Positions 36,286-48,245 of a stretch of 64,000 nucleotides of DNA are shown in pieces. This stretch comes from Tanypteryx hageni (taxonomy: Eukaryota > Arthropoda > Insecta > Odonata > Petaluridae), in NCBI GenBank assembly GCA_028673005.1, contig CM054118.1, positions 60,507,401 through 60,571,400 on the forward strand. Direction: 5' to 3'. Each line of letters begins with the position of its first letter. Positions within the stretch are counted from its first letter, which is position 1. Made by a program: the position numbers and the translations under genes. A model generated the notes under the pieces. That model saw nothing but the letters and a program-made list of their open reading frames with translations, made no database searches and was not told where the DNA came from.

Positions 36286-37831
36286 GCGAAACTGAGATAG
36301 AGGGATGCAGGAAATCCCTCTCTCGTTTACCGCAAGAAAATATTTAATAATGATGCGAAATGGTAAGCCAAAAGAATAACAAAGGAGGAACAAAAACAAA
36401 AATAAATTTGCGGCATAAATGGAAAGAGATTCGGTCTTTAGAGAAAGATGTGGCAAAAATGGCGGAGGGTATGTTTGTTGCCAGGATTGCGGAAACTATG
36501 GGTTGGATCAAGTGAGCGACCAGAAAGCGCGCTCTTTCGGCAGAACAGTGAACGGATAACTCGTGTGGAAGACCAAAGGAAACCTAAGAGAAAGAGAGAG
36601 GAAAAAGAAAGTGAATGGTACAAGAGGGAAGATAGGAGAGATTTCAAATATAATTTCGGGAGTAGAACCTGATGTGCATATAACATCGTTTGAATAAACC
36701 ATGGAAACTGGTATCTGTGATTGTCTTGGATAATATTTTAAAGCTTTTTGCAAGAGGCTACATGAGAGTCAGTAATAAAAAAATAGAATTTTTAGAATTT
36801 CCTTGTGAGAAATTTTTGTTTCGTTTCATCTATTTCAAATGCAATTGTCTATCGACGGAACATAGCAAGACGATGTATTTCTAAAGCCATTTTGCGGTAA
36901 AAAAATAAGTACACTCTTACAAAGAACAACTTTTGAAAATGAAGAGGTCACCTTCTTAAATTGTTGTAGAATCACAAAACACTAAATTGTAAGTGCAGTT
37001 AAGGTAACAATGAGATATTTCTATTTAAGCGGTTTCAAAATTTTGAATCATTGTTATTTTTTGTCTTAAAAATAATAGTTTAGTTTCCTATTTCATCAAA
37101 TTTAAATAGATTTCCCACAAATCTTACTGGGATATATGGTTAAGGTAGACATATTTCTGCAGGAACTTTAAAACACGTCATACACTGTTGAAAAGTCGCA
37201 ATATCGGATAAAATAATTTCATTTGCCTAAATTTAATATTTTATTGCTAATAAAGCAACGATATGAAGTTAATAAGATTATAAACTCCAGACAATTTTAT
37301 AAGTTAACAATGTTGTTGAGGAAATTTATATTTTTAGTGTGAAGAAAAAAATACAGTCATATATCAATTTACTTGGCAACTACATAATATACTGTGGTTG
37401 GCAGACACAGATACGGATGTTATTGATTTTAGAAACCACAAAATTTAAATAATGAGCGGACTCTTCTTGGAATTGTAACACCGTAAAAATTAAATTTCTT
37501 CCAAATTCTCACGGTGTGGGTACCACGATAAATGGGATTTCTTTAAAAATTTCTAAACTTTTCCTTAAGGACAATCAAACAATAATCCACGCGAACACTC
37601 TTTTAAGTTTCCTCTACATAACACAACCACATTAATAGCATTCTGGGCAGTATTTTTTTCACTTTTTTAATATTTTCAAATAACTTGTGTGAGCATTAAG
37701 TTAGCGAGACTATGACGGAAATGTAATTTTTCATGTCAACTGCGTCAAATACGAGAATGTCGCAAAATTCCCCGGGAAGAGAGAGAGTTCAAGTGCAGGA
37801 AAAATCTCGATTTAACTCCTTAGCCTCTTTT
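36286..37831. other. Anonymous AT-rich DNA
   Basis: No motif-bearing frame or recognisable repeat. Confidence 0.4.
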
Positions 37832-37841
37832 CTCGCGAGAA
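37832..37841. promoter_or_regulatory. TCTCGCGAGA palindromic promoter element
   Basis: An exact TCTCGCGAGA lies 62 bases upstream of a strong-context ATG at 37904. This palindrome is a known core element of TATA-less housekeeping promoters in animals. Its occurrence just before a plausible first exon is suggestive but not proof. Confidence 0.45.
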
Positions 37842-37903
37842 AAACGTTTAAGCGTCGTCCATTTAAGAGAATTCCGTGTTGTGCCTAGCAGTGAATCGTA
37901 ACC

Positions 37904-37999
37904 ATGGCAGCGCGCGCATTGTATAAAACCGTCTTTCGCAATAACGAGGGACAAATAATCACGGGAGGTGTAAAAATAATACTAAAAAACACGGAAGAG
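37904..37999 (+). CDS. Candidate first coding exon, 32 codons
   Basis: ATG in the context AACCATGG opens a frame reading MAARALYKTVFRNNEGQI, ending at GAG followed by the strong donor GTAAGG at 38000, phase 0. The frame stays open to 38239 if unspliced, but the sequence after the donor looks non-coding. The CpG-containing TCTCGCGAGA element upstream supports a promoter. The next exon was not identified in the window; I do not recognise the protein. Confidence 0.35.
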
Positions 38000-38344
38000 G
38001 TAAGGGGGAGAAGGAAAAAGATTCTCTTGGCTTTCCTAGTTAAGTACCTTCACAAGTTTCGCCGTCAACCAGAATCTGATCAAAGAAATTTCGATCAAAT
38101 GATAACTATAATTTTCGATCTAAGACTGCAGTTATATCTTTATTTCTACTGCCATAGAGGTCAGCAACTGTTACGATTATCAAAATATTGTGATAATAAT
38201 CACAATCTATGTACATTTGTTTCACTTAGGCCAGTATAAACTCTGCTCTGATATCACAATTCTAAGGTATATTAAAGTACCAAAGATTAAAATCTCTGCG
38301 CGATGGATTTGATACTTACTATGTAAATCAGATAGAGAAAGAAC

Positions 38345-38545
38345 TTCATGGAAGCGAACTCGGGACTTCGATATTCGCCAAATAATATATGGTCCTTAGG
38401 TTAGCCCAGGTAGCAGGAGCCTCATACCATTTCATGAAAATCGGTTCATTGATGCAAAAGTTGTTAGCGGTGGAAGGACACACACACAGACACGGCCATT
38501 TCATAAGGTTAGATTTCCCGCGGAGACCATCATAAAAATGGCGTA
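38345..38545 (-). repeat. Dispersed repeat X, copy B
   Basis: Minus-strand copy of the repeat at 418-745. It shows the same order of blocks: short TG run, GCTAACAACTTTTGCATC, GAGGCTCCTGCTACC, GAAGTCCCGAGTTCG. Confidence 0.6.
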
Positions 38546-39004
38546 CACGGACAGAATATAAGAAAAGATGCATACGGAAGATACATATGTATAAGCAGTA
38601 ATTATTTAAAATTGAAATTAAATCATACGTTCCATTGTGACTTGATTTACAATGATTATAAATATTTGTATCCCAAATTTAATGATCCTATAGAGAATTA
38701 TTAGTCTAACATTATTGCTAAAACCAAAGAGAGAAGTTGATTTTTAGCATCTACTTTCTCACAGACAACGATGGAATGAAAACGAGAAAAATGGAAGGAG
38801 ATCAACCAAAAACAGGAAACACGAAAGAGATGAGAGAGAAGAGTCTGGGCAGGTGGAAAGGGAACGTACAAAGAAAATGATTCTCGTGAAGATGAAAGGA
38901 ACGAAAATGAAAGACGGATAAGGAGTAGAAAGAAACTTCGGCTAGCCGAAGCGAATGATCCTTTTGCGATTCGATCATCTTCTCTTTCCTCCCTCAGATA
39001 TGGC

Positions 39005-40845
39005 TGATGAAGAGGTGAGGGAGAAGAGAGGGGAGGGAGAAGAGAGGGGAAGGAGAAGAGAGGGGAGGGAGAAGAGAGGGGAGGGAGAAGAGAGGGGAGG
39101 GAGAAGAGAGGGGAAGGAGAAGAGAGGGGAAGGAGAAGAGAGGGGAAGGAGAAGAGAGGGGAGGGAGAAGAGAGGGGAGGGAGAAGAGAGGGGAAGGATA
39201 AGAGAGGGGAAGGAGGAGAGAGGAGAAGGAGAAGAGAGGGGAAGGAGAAGAGAGGGGAAGGAGAAGAGAGGGGAGGGAGAAGAGAGGGGAGAGAGAAGAG
39301 AGGGGAAGGATAAGAGAGGGGAAGGAGAAGAGAGGGGAAGGAGAAGAGAGGGGAAGGATGAGAGAAGGGAAGGAGAAGAGAGGGGAAGGATGAGAGAGGG
39401 GAAGGAGGAGAGAGAAGGAGAAGAGAGGGGAAGGAGAAAAGTGGGGAAGGAGAAGAGTGGGGAAGGAGAAGAGAGGGGAAGGAGAAGTGAGGGGAAGGAG
39501 AAGAGAGGGGAAGGAGAAGAGAGGGGAAGGAGGAGAGAGGGGAAGGAGAAGAGAGGGGAAGGAGAAGAGAGTGGAAGGAGAAGAGAGGGGAAGGATGAGA
39601 GAAGGGAAGGAGAAGAGAGGGGAAGGATGAGAGATGGGAAGGAGAAGAGAGAGGAAGGATGAGAGAGGGGAGGGAGAAGAGAGGGGAAGGAGAAGCGAGG
39701 GGAAGGAGAAGAGAGGGAAGGAGAAGAGAGGAGAAGTGAGGGGAAGGAGAAGAGAGGGGAAGGAGAAGAGAGGGGAAGGAGAAGAGAGGGGAAGGAGAAG
39801 AGAGGGGAAGGATGAGAGAGGGGAGGGAGAAGAGAGGGGAGGGAGAAGAGAGGGGAAGGAGAAGAGAGGGGAAGGAGAAGAGAGGAGAAGTGAGGGGAAG
39901 GAGAAGAGAGGGGAAGGAGAAGAGAGGGGAAGGAGAAGAGAGGGGAAGGAGAAGAGAGGGGAAGGAGAAGAGAGGGGAAGGATGAGAGAAGGGAAGGAGA
40001 AGAGAGGGGAAGGATGAGAGAGGGGAGGGAGAAGAGAGGGGAGGGAGAAGAGAGGGGAAGGAGAAGAGAGGGGAAGGAGAAGAGAGGGGAGGGAGAAGAG
40101 AGGGGAGGGAGAAGAGAGGGGAAGGAGGAGAGAGGGGAAGGAGAAGAGAGGGGAAGGAGAAGAGAGGGGAAGGAGAAGAGAGTGGAAGGAGAAGAGAGTG
40201 GAAGGAGAAGAGAGGGGAAGGAGAAGAGAGGGGAAGGAGAAGAGAGGGGAAGGAGAAGAGAGGGGAAGGATGAGAGAGGGGAAGGATGAGAGAAGGGAAG
40301 GAGAAGAGAGGGGATGGATGAGAGAGGGGAGGGAGAAGAGAGGGGAAGGAGAAGAGAGGGGAAGGAGAAGAGAGGGGAGGGAGAAGAGAGGGGAGGGAGA
40401 AGAGAGGGGAAGGATAAGAGAGGGGAAGGAGGAGAGAGGGGAAGGAGAAGAGAGGGGAAGGATGAGAGAAGGGAAGGAGAAGAGAGGGGAAGGATGAGAG
40501 AGGGGAGGGAGAAGAGAGGGGAAGGAGAAGCGAGGGGAAGGAGAAGAGAGGGGAAGGAGAAGAGAGGAGAAGTGAGGGGAAGGAGAAGAGAGGGGAAGGA
40601 GAAGAGAGGTGAAGGAGAAGAGAGGGGAAGGAGAAGAGAGGGGAAGGAGAAGAGAGGGGAAGGAGAAGAGAGGGGAAGGAGAAGAGAGGGGAAGGAGAAG
40701 AGAGGGGAAGGAGGAGAGAGGGGAAGGAGAAGAGAGGGGAAGGAGAAGAGAGGGGAAGGAGAAGAGAGGGGAAGGAGAAGAGTGGGGAAGGAGAAGAGAG
40801 GGGAAGGAGAAGAGAGGGGAAGGAAAAGTGAGGGAAAGGAGAGAA
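39005..40845. repeat. 16-bp purine minisatellite, about 115 copies
   Basis: The consensus unit is AGAGGGGAAGGAGAAG, with variants GGATGAG, GGAGGAG, AAGTGAG and short deletions. The + strand is almost entirely purine for 1.8 kb. Because 16 is one more than a multiple of three, each frame cycles through the same 16-residue peptide and none meets a stop. This explains the 735- and 675-codon minus-strand frames and the Glu/Arg/Gly frames on the + strand. Confidence 0.97.
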
Positions 40846-40849
40846 AAGG

Positions 40850-41440
40850 CGCCACTGCCCTCTGCAGTGAGACCCGCATTTGTCCCATCCCCCCATCCCC
40901 CCTCTCACCCCTCCCTCCCCCCTTCTTTCTCCCTAGCCATTCATTTTTCCACCCCTTCTCTCCCCTCTTCTCATTTCTCCACCACTTCTCCCCTCCTTGC
41001 ATTTCTCTACTCTTTCTACCACTCCCATTCTCATACCCCCTCCCTACCTAAACCGCTCCTTTCACTCCAAGCCCGACTCGAAAACCATTCCGAGAGCATC
41101 CTCCCGTCAACGACTCCGCAATTCTAGATCCAACCTCTCTCTTCCTCCTCCCTAGCCTCACTCATCCTCTCTCCACACCTCTTTCCATGATTCTATCCAT
41201 CCCACCTACACCGCTCCTCCCGACCCCATCCCCTTATCTGCACCTTTCCCTGTGCTCTTTACTTCGACATTGCCTCCCGCCTCGGCTTGACCGACGTCGT
41301 TAAAGCACTTTCCTTTCTTTAAATTTCTCGCTATTCCTAGCCATTGCATCCTCCCTCTTTCCCATTTCAAAATTCTAAGTGGCGTTAGGTTTCCCCGAAC
41401 CACTTACCCACCTAATAACTGCTTACTTTTCTAACACTCT
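40850..41440. repeat. Pyrimidine-rich flank of the minisatellite
   Basis: At about 40850 the + strand switches from purine-only to CCTCTC/CCCTCC-rich sequence. It has no clear tandem period, and no gene is supported. Confidence 0.75.
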
Positions 41441-41508
41441 CTTCCTCTCTCGCCTCATCGAGTTCTACTAGTAGCATTGTCTCCAGATTAATTCCCAGGC
41501 AGACGAAC

Positions 41509-41794
41509 GAGGTTCTGAACCTGTGGTACGCGTACTACAAATGGTACGCGAGCTAATGCAAAGCGATACGCGAAAAACATTTAAACACATGGCTTTGCTT
41601 ATAGCTTGAAATACTGCTATAATATATTTACGCAATTCGGTTACAAATTTACATGCGCAAGTTTTGGCACATAACATAATTATAATATTTGAATTTAAAA
41701 TTATTTAAACTGACGTCAATCCCACTCTCGTGGTACGCGTACATTTTCGTAATTGCATTGGCGGTACAAATATAAAAATGGTTGAGAATCCCTG
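41509..41794. mobile_element. hAT MITE with GTGGTACGCGTAC subterminal repeats
   Basis: The left end GAGGTTCTGAACCTG and the right end GGTTGAGAATCCCTG are imperfect inverted repeats. GTGGTACGCGTAC occurs near both ends in the same orientation and is itself partly palindromic. A clear 8-bp duplication could not be read. Confidence 0.7.
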
Positions 41795-42882
41795 CTCTAT
41801 AGATATCCTGTCCGCGTTCTACGTACATGGTATTTTCGCACGGGGTTCTTCATACACATATATTGGGCAACGAAGAGGAGAAAATTCGATACTCGGATTG
41901 TAAAATTTCCATATAATGTCAATATAAATTTCCAATTTAAATAATTTTTAGGAAATTTTAGCGTTATATTACCACTTATTTTCAAAGTTCCAAGAGAATG
42001 CTAATGTTAAACCAATATTGTGTCATACTCTATTATTTATATTCCTAAATCGGGATTTAAATATTTTGTTGGGCCAATAAGTGTGGTTTTAGACGTTTCT
42101 ATAAAAAAAGTTTTTCTATTAGAACGAAGATCCAATAACATAAAGGACGCCAACTTAAAAAAATAGAATCTCTATCATAATTCGATGTATGGTGGTCTTC
42201 CCAAGAACCCATTCCTTCCGAAATTGCCTATTTCTTAATTATGTATAAGAGTTTCGTATAATATTATTTGTACAACCCAGGTGAAATTAAGTGACTATAA
42301 TAGCTATATATTTTTATTATAAATATATCTTCATAAAAGTATTGTCGAAAATCAATTAATTTCATTGTACAGTATCACAATATTTAAAGGAAATCATACT
42401 GCACCACGATTAGTGCGACCAATGCCAAATTATATTTTACGAATTTTCAAAATGTCTACCGTTTATATCATCAATGCATTAAAGCCGAAAACTTTCACTC
42501 ACCTGAAATATTATTACTATTGTTTTAATCCAGGTTATGCAACGCACCCATTTCGTTTTATTTTCAGTAAACCAGAGAAGATTCTGCGTAAAGTTGAAAT
42601 ATTTTTAATTATTCTTGAGCGACGCTTCCATTGCGGACACGAGATTACAAAGGTAACAAAATAGTTTTCACTCTTCTCTCTTCAGCATCACGCCAGCACT
42701 CTCCCTCACACCGAGCTATTCTCAAACATACCACCCACCGAGTCATCCCAATTTTTTCAAAAACTTTCTATTACTTCCCGCCCCTCATAATCTCCATTTC
42801 TTGACATCCTTCCACCTCCGATCTCAATATCCTATTCCTTTTTCGGCATCATTTCCCTTTTTCGTGCTTTTCGTTATTGCTT
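41795..42882. other. Anonymous AT-rich DNA
   Basis: A 99-codon + frame (42365-42664) has no recognisable motif. Nothing else seen. Confidence 0.35.
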
Positions 42883-43488
42883 CGTGATGTGCGTTCGTCC
42901 TTACGCATATATCAGGGAAGAATTGGCTGGAGCTATTTCAACCAAATTTGGTACTTAAAATAGTCGCATAAATTAATGATCAACATGACATATTTGAACC
43001 GGATCGACTAAGTGCCACAATTGCAAAGTTTAACTTTTCGGTAATTATGAACTTGGAAGAAATTGGCAGAACTGATTTCAAAGAAATTTGGCAAGAAAGA
43101 GGCATGCAACATAAAAAAATCAAAATCAATATGTTTAATATATATTTACAAATCAGGGCCGCCACAATGCAAGTAATTAAAAAAAAATTGTTTTCACAAC
43201 CAAATTTAAAATTTAAATATATATATACAAAACTAACAGCATATTTTGACATGAGTAACCAAACAGTGGTGCCACAATTATAAACTATAATCTTTCAGTA
43301 ATTATGGATTTGGAAGGAATTGGCAGAACGGATTTTAACTAAATTTTCTATATAAGATTTGTACAACATACCATAATGAAATCAATATATTTAAAGCGGA
43401 ACTACAGAGCAAGGCTACCACAGTAAAAAGTAAAATAATAATACTTTTACGCCTATTTCTAGAGAACTGAGCGCATGAATTTTATCCA

Positions 43489-43572
<84 letters not shown>

Positions 43573-43890
43573 CATATAAATAAATAACCAAAACAGTATA
43601 TGTCAACTGTGCCGACTAGACATGGCTACCACAATATCAAGGATAGAATTGTTCTGTAACTACAAACTCCGAAATTATTGACAACCGATTTCAAAGAAAT
43701 TTCGTTTGTATGGCGAGTACTTATAGAATGACAAAACGAAATGAACATGTTACGGATCTAAAAAGCAGAGCTACCGTAATATAAGAAAAAATAACTTTCT
43801 GATTTCAAAGCAAATACATTAGTATACGATACTACGGCGAATTTGACGAAAAGCACTTCTGTACCACGGGAAACTCGTGTACATCCTTAC
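42883..43890 (-). repeat. Dispersed repeat Y, copy 2, inverted
   Basis: Read on the minus strand, it has the same ends as the 4-kb copy: on the + strand it starts CTTCGTGATGTGCG and ends GTGTACATCCTTACTT. The internal GGAAGRAATTGGCAGAACKG motif repeats at about 43036 and 43293 and, more degenerate, near 43645. A long (TA)n run (about 43493-43566) has expanded inside one unit. Confidence 0.65.
43493..43566. repeat. (TA)n microsatellite
   Basis: A long AT dinucleotide run inside repeat Y, at a place where the 4-kb copy has a short (TA)n run (about 4536-4551). Confidence 0.95.
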
Positions 43891-44066
43891 TTGTTTTTAA
43901 CCTTTCGCCATGTTATCCTTTCCAACCCCTCCCCTATTTTCTGTAACAGGAGCAAACCCTTCCTCCTCAATAGCGAGATCTGTGCTGCCCTCTAAAATAT
44001 ATCTTACGAAACTTCTCATTATGGCCGTAGACCCTCACCTACCTCTCTCTCTGCCTCCCTCTTTCT

Positions 44067-44263
44067 CCTAGGTTTTCTCCACAAACACAAATCTGTATTA
44101 ATTTTATCATTTTACTTTGTATGATTTAGGTACATAATGTTTATATAATGTTTACCTTACTTTATTCTTTTTCTTGTATTTATTATATTGACGAATGGTA
44201 AAATGTAAGAATGGACCTTATGGTCTAAATTTCGCTCGAATAAAGACGATTATCTATCTATCT
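44067..44263 (+). mobile_element. LINE 3' stub with (ATCT) tail, in pyrimidine-rich DNA
   Basis: CCTAGGTTTTCTCCACAAAC through AATAAAGACGATTATC and the ATCT tail match the complement of the 49.4-49.6-kb LINE closely. CT-rich sequence flanks both sides. It is a 5'-truncated copy without coding sequence. Confidence 0.82.
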
Positions 44264-46377
44264 CCTGTCTCACTCTTTCCACTCTCTTTCCCTTCCTCTC
44301 TCTTTAAAGGCATTTGTATTTCTGTCAGTATACCTTCCTCTCTCATATTCTACTCTCTCCTCTCCTTTCTTCCTCCCTCACACACACTAGCTGCCTTCAT
44401 TCCCATCGATATATATCACTCTCTCTTTTGGAATAATCCATTCCGCCCCATAAATACAGATTTCCGGGTTAGGCGGGAAAAGCGTTACAATCCCAATAAT
44501 CCAACAGAGCGAGTGAGCGATTGTTTGGAAGCTCAGCAGGATTCTCACTCTCCTCTGACACTTTCTCTCCATCTCATCCCTTCCACCCTCAGCAGAGACG
44601 AAGAGGAGGAAGGGTAAAGGATGCAGTAGAGAGGGAAGAACTGCGAAGTAGATAGCGGGAATCATAGAGGGAAAAGAACAAAAGTGAACAAAAGCAAAAA
44701 AAATAGACAAATGGCAGAGGAAATTTGTGTGGTGTAAAAAGAAGAGTTGGACAAAACAAAAGTAAGTGCATTACATACAGAGGATGCGGACGGGATTAAG
44801 AGATGTTAGAGAGAAAGGAAGAGGCAAATGGAAGACTGGAAAGAATGAGGGTTTATAAAATGCCGCGAATACTCTGGAGAGCATATTGAAGGCGAGAAAA
44901 TTGGCGACGTGAATGGTCATGAAGACTCAAGAAAACAAAAGATAAGATGCTGGATTGGATAAGAAAAATACGGAGAGCTATTAAAGATTAATTAAAATCA
45001 ATGAAAAAGTTCGCCATGTACCTCAATTTAAAGCAACAAAGAACGAGATCAGTCAGAACTCCTATAAGACGAAAAAGGGGAAAAACCTTTAAAAATTACT
45101 CGACAGTCATTAAACATTTACCGGGGTAGAAGGAAAATAAACCCTGAAGAAAGGAAAAAAATCGATTTCGAGGAAAGAGAGAGGGAAAGAGGACCCAGGA
45201 GCGGAAAAATGAGATTTATGAAAAGCAATCGAAATTTCGAGAAATTCATGTTATAAAAATCACGGGAATGGTGAAAATATTTATGGAGTCCAGCAAAAAT
45301 AAAACGAATAAATCGCGATGACTGTGACGCTAAACGGATATTGCAAGAACAAAACTCGAATTCGAATTCCTTGAATGATTTGAAAAAAAAATATTAAAAC
45401 AGAGAGTGAAAGGAAAGCCTTAAATATTTGGGAAAGGTAGAGAGAGAGAGAGGTCATCGAGAACCTTCCTCTATTGAGACACGGGGAGAGAAAATATGCG
45501 AAGGATATTTAAAGAAAACACGAGAGAGGAAAAAAAGAAGATGAACAAGGTCGTTTTAACCCTAGAATGTGAAATGAACGAAGGTGGTCTATGAGTGTAA
45601 AGCAAAGCAATAGCGTTTGAAAGAGTGGGATGGCGTTAAGAGTGGGAAAAGGAGCGAGCGTCAGGAAGATGGATGAAATGAAAGAGAGAGAGAGAGAGAA
45701 AAAGGAGTGGAACAGGTGAAATATGACCTGGGCGAATATAACGGGTTTGCAAATCCCTAATATGAAAGATTTGAAGGAAAAGTAAACAAACCTTCCTTAT
45801 AGGTAGAATACGAAAAAAAATGTACCGTAATCCACGCAATAAGAAGATTAAATAAATAAAGACAAGGAACGAATTTAAAAGGTGTTTTCCTTTTAGATTT
45901 TGAAGACCGCCAAAGGGCATTGGACTAGGATATAATTGAAAAATGGTACCAGTAAAAGGGATGAAATAGGATTCCCGAACCAAAGCAGAGGAGAAGGAGA
46001 GGTATCCATAAACGGGACTGAAACTGAAGGAGTGAAAGAAGAGGACAAACAGGTAAAAGAGCGAAAAAATAACATGAGAAGAAAAACAAATGAACGACGA
46101 CGGTGGGGCAGGTTTTTGACAACGAGAGCCCGAAAGAAAACAGAGTGGGACGGATAAAAAGGAAAGAGATTGGAAAAAAGGAACGAGAGGCAGGAAAAGA
46201 AAGGAAGAATGGAGAAATTAGTTTTAATTGAAAGCGGGAATAAGAGAAACTGGAGGTGAAAAAAAGCAGAGCCATAAATGAAGAGAAGGATTTTTTTACA
46301 GAGAGAGACATAAAAGATTTGGTTGGGAGAGGCTGAGAAAAGAGTAGTTGGAAAGAGTGGTAGGGAATGATGCAGAT
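44264..46377. repeat. Pyrimidine-rich then purine-rich low-complexity DNA
   Basis: 44264-44600 is CT-rich; 44600-46370 is purine-biased with GA runs (for example 45670-45698). Frames on both strands reflect the bias. No gene supported. Confidence 0.5.
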
Positions 46378-46544
46378 CAACGTTTCCCAACCGGTGGTTT
46401 GCGTACCTCTAGGGGTTCGCGAAATAAATCTCCGAGGGGTTTGCGAGAAAAATTTGGTAATGGAGTCTTTTTTACTTCCTTGGTTCTACAATTCTTACCA
46501 ATATTTTAATTTCGTTCAAATTGGTTGCATGGTTTTATTTTTAA

Positions 46545-47948
46545 CTCGTTGACGAGAGATCACGGAGATATCCATGTTCTGTCAACAGAACGTAGACGAC
46601 CGATCACGGAGATTTCCGTTTTTCGCCACATGCAAATTAATTTTTTTTACTAACAATTTATCTAAAATATTTTTTTCTGTCAATTACGTGTATTTAATAT
46701 TTTGTTTTGCAATCAAAAAAATATATATACAATAACATTTAATTTTATATTTCAAAGTTTTTCGTATCTTAAACATTTATATTTTACTGATTTCGTCATA
46801 ACTATGATGGGGATGTCATCGCACAATATTCGCTCAATGAACGCGTATGGAAATTAATTAGTTGTTATAAAAATAATAATGAATGAATATAATCTTCTAA
46901 CTTGAGCAGCATAAAAGTTTAGCCGGCAACGAACAAAAACTTCCTTATGAATGCTTCTTACTCAATGCGTACTATTTGGCGCAAAGAACACTCTTCCTCT
47001 TCCTAAACTCGGATTCGTAGACTCGAATGAATAACGCATCTGTCATCACTTAGTGTTTCCCACGTACAGGCGTGACCCTTCAACTTACTATCAGCTGGGT
47101 GTTTTGCAGGCCATGTCTTGTCATCAATTCTTTTCGTAAACAAGCGGGGCTGGGGCATCCAAAAGGAATCCAATAAGCTTACCGCTACTAGGAACTGAAT
47201 GCTTTCTACAAGGACCTTAGAGTCAGCTGAAAAAAGGATAAGATAACGTGGGCATGACTCATCCGGTTGAGGCCCATCTGTGTTTCCAACCATTGTTTCT
47301 GATCGCTGATTCTAACTAGTCGCTTCTTGGTTGTGCGACTGTTCGTCCCTTTCGCTCGAAGTTCATTCTCCATTGCGAGTTTCAACCCAAGTATTCGAAT
47401 AGTTTTCATGGTGCAGCAAACTATTTAATTCATTTTGAGTTTACTAAACGTTGAATCCGTCGGGCAACTTCAGCTTAAAAGAATTTGTAGTTTAAGTAGT
47501 GCTAAGAGTGGGGCAGAGACAAGTGCGTCATACAGCGACGACGACACTGATTGTGAAAGAGGGGAGCCGACTCAGCGAGCGCATCGGAAGAACCGTCCAG
47601 ATAGATATGCGGAACCATACTTGAGAGAAAAGAGAGGGGAAGGAGAAGAAGAAATAATATCCTTCAAGGATATGCAGTGTTTGCGGCTAGAAATTTGAAA
47701 AAGGAAACTCGGTATGTATGTTCATTATGCAAAGTTCCTTTGCATAAGGTGACCTGTTTCAGGAACTATCACTCAAAAATAAAGTACCAAGATATCCGGT
47801 GAGTAAATAAATCAAAATTTCCGAAAAAATGTTAAAAAATAAACATTTTACGCCGATTTTAGTGTATTGACATCGTTTGGGTTTAAATTCTTTAAAATCC
47901 CGGCCCTCTATGAATAGATTGGATTTAAATACCACGGTCGTCAACGTG
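46545..47948 (+). mobile_element. piggyBac element, TTAA-flanked, decayed
   Basis: TTAA at 46541-46544 and 47949-47952. The left end CTCGTTGACG and the right end CGTCAACGTG are inverted repeats of the CNCGTTGACG type common in piggyBac elements. The recognisable remnant of coding sequence is the C-terminal zinc-binding domain at 47555-47802. Confidence 0.78.
47555..47802 (+). pseudogene. piggyBac transposase C-terminal cysteine-rich domain
   Basis: After an acidic/basic spacer the sequence reads CSVC, a one-base frameshift, then RNLKKETRYVCSLCKVPLHK, VTCFRNYHSKIKY and a stop at 47800-47802. CxxC...ETRYxCxxCxVPLH...CFxxYH is the cross-brace zinc domain that ends piggyBac transposases and binds the transposon ends. 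The catalytic DDD domain was not found upstream. Confidence 0.8.
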
Positions 47949-48094
47949 TTAATTTTTTTTATGCTTCAGTAAAAGTCACCTGTGGCGAAATGGCGAAATT
48001 CGTTTTTCTTTTGTTATCTCATCCATGAAAAATATAAGGATACTTGTTTATTAGTTACCCGTCATTGTTCGTTTGCATAGAGAAACATTTTATT

Positions 48095-48245
48095 CGTCTT
48101 CACCGGGTTGGGTAAGTTGGTTGAAGTGTTTTTCGTTCCTCCTCAATGGACCATTTTGTTTAGGGAAATTATTGTTTACTCGTCCTCATCGGGTTGGGTA
48201 TGTTGGTTGAAGTGATTTTCGTTCTTTCTCAAAGTAACATTTTGC
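48095..48245. repeat. Two-copy tandem duplication inside the hAT element
   Basis: CGGGTTGGGTAAGTTGGTTG at about 48103 recurs as CGGGTTGGGTATGTTGGTTG at about 48190, each followed by AAGTG.TTTTCGTTC. The period is near 87 bp. Confidence 0.7.

Noticed and set aside
35509..36456. 315-codon minus-strand ORF with SFSHSLFFLSL repeats
   Set aside because: Encoded by the 17/19-bp purine minisatellite.
38955..39662. Glu/Arg/Gly-rich + strand ORFs across 38.9-41.1 kb
   Set aside because: Translations of the purine strand of the same array.
38701..40908. 735-codon minus-strand ORF of Ser/Pro/Leu/Phe repeats
   Set aside because: It is the shadow of the 16-bp purine minisatellite; all frames are open for arithmetic reasons and none has a non-repeat domain.
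38975..41002. 675-codon minus-strand ORF
   Set aside because: Same minisatellite read in another frame, extended into biased flanks.
45893..46390. 165-codon minus-strand hydrophobic ORF
   Set aside because: Ser/Phe/Leu-rich translation of a purine-biased strand, with an overlapping frame of the same character.
47003..47409. Minus-strand ORFs inside the piggyBac element
   Set aside because: No recognisable motif, and they run opposite to the identified transposase C-terminus.
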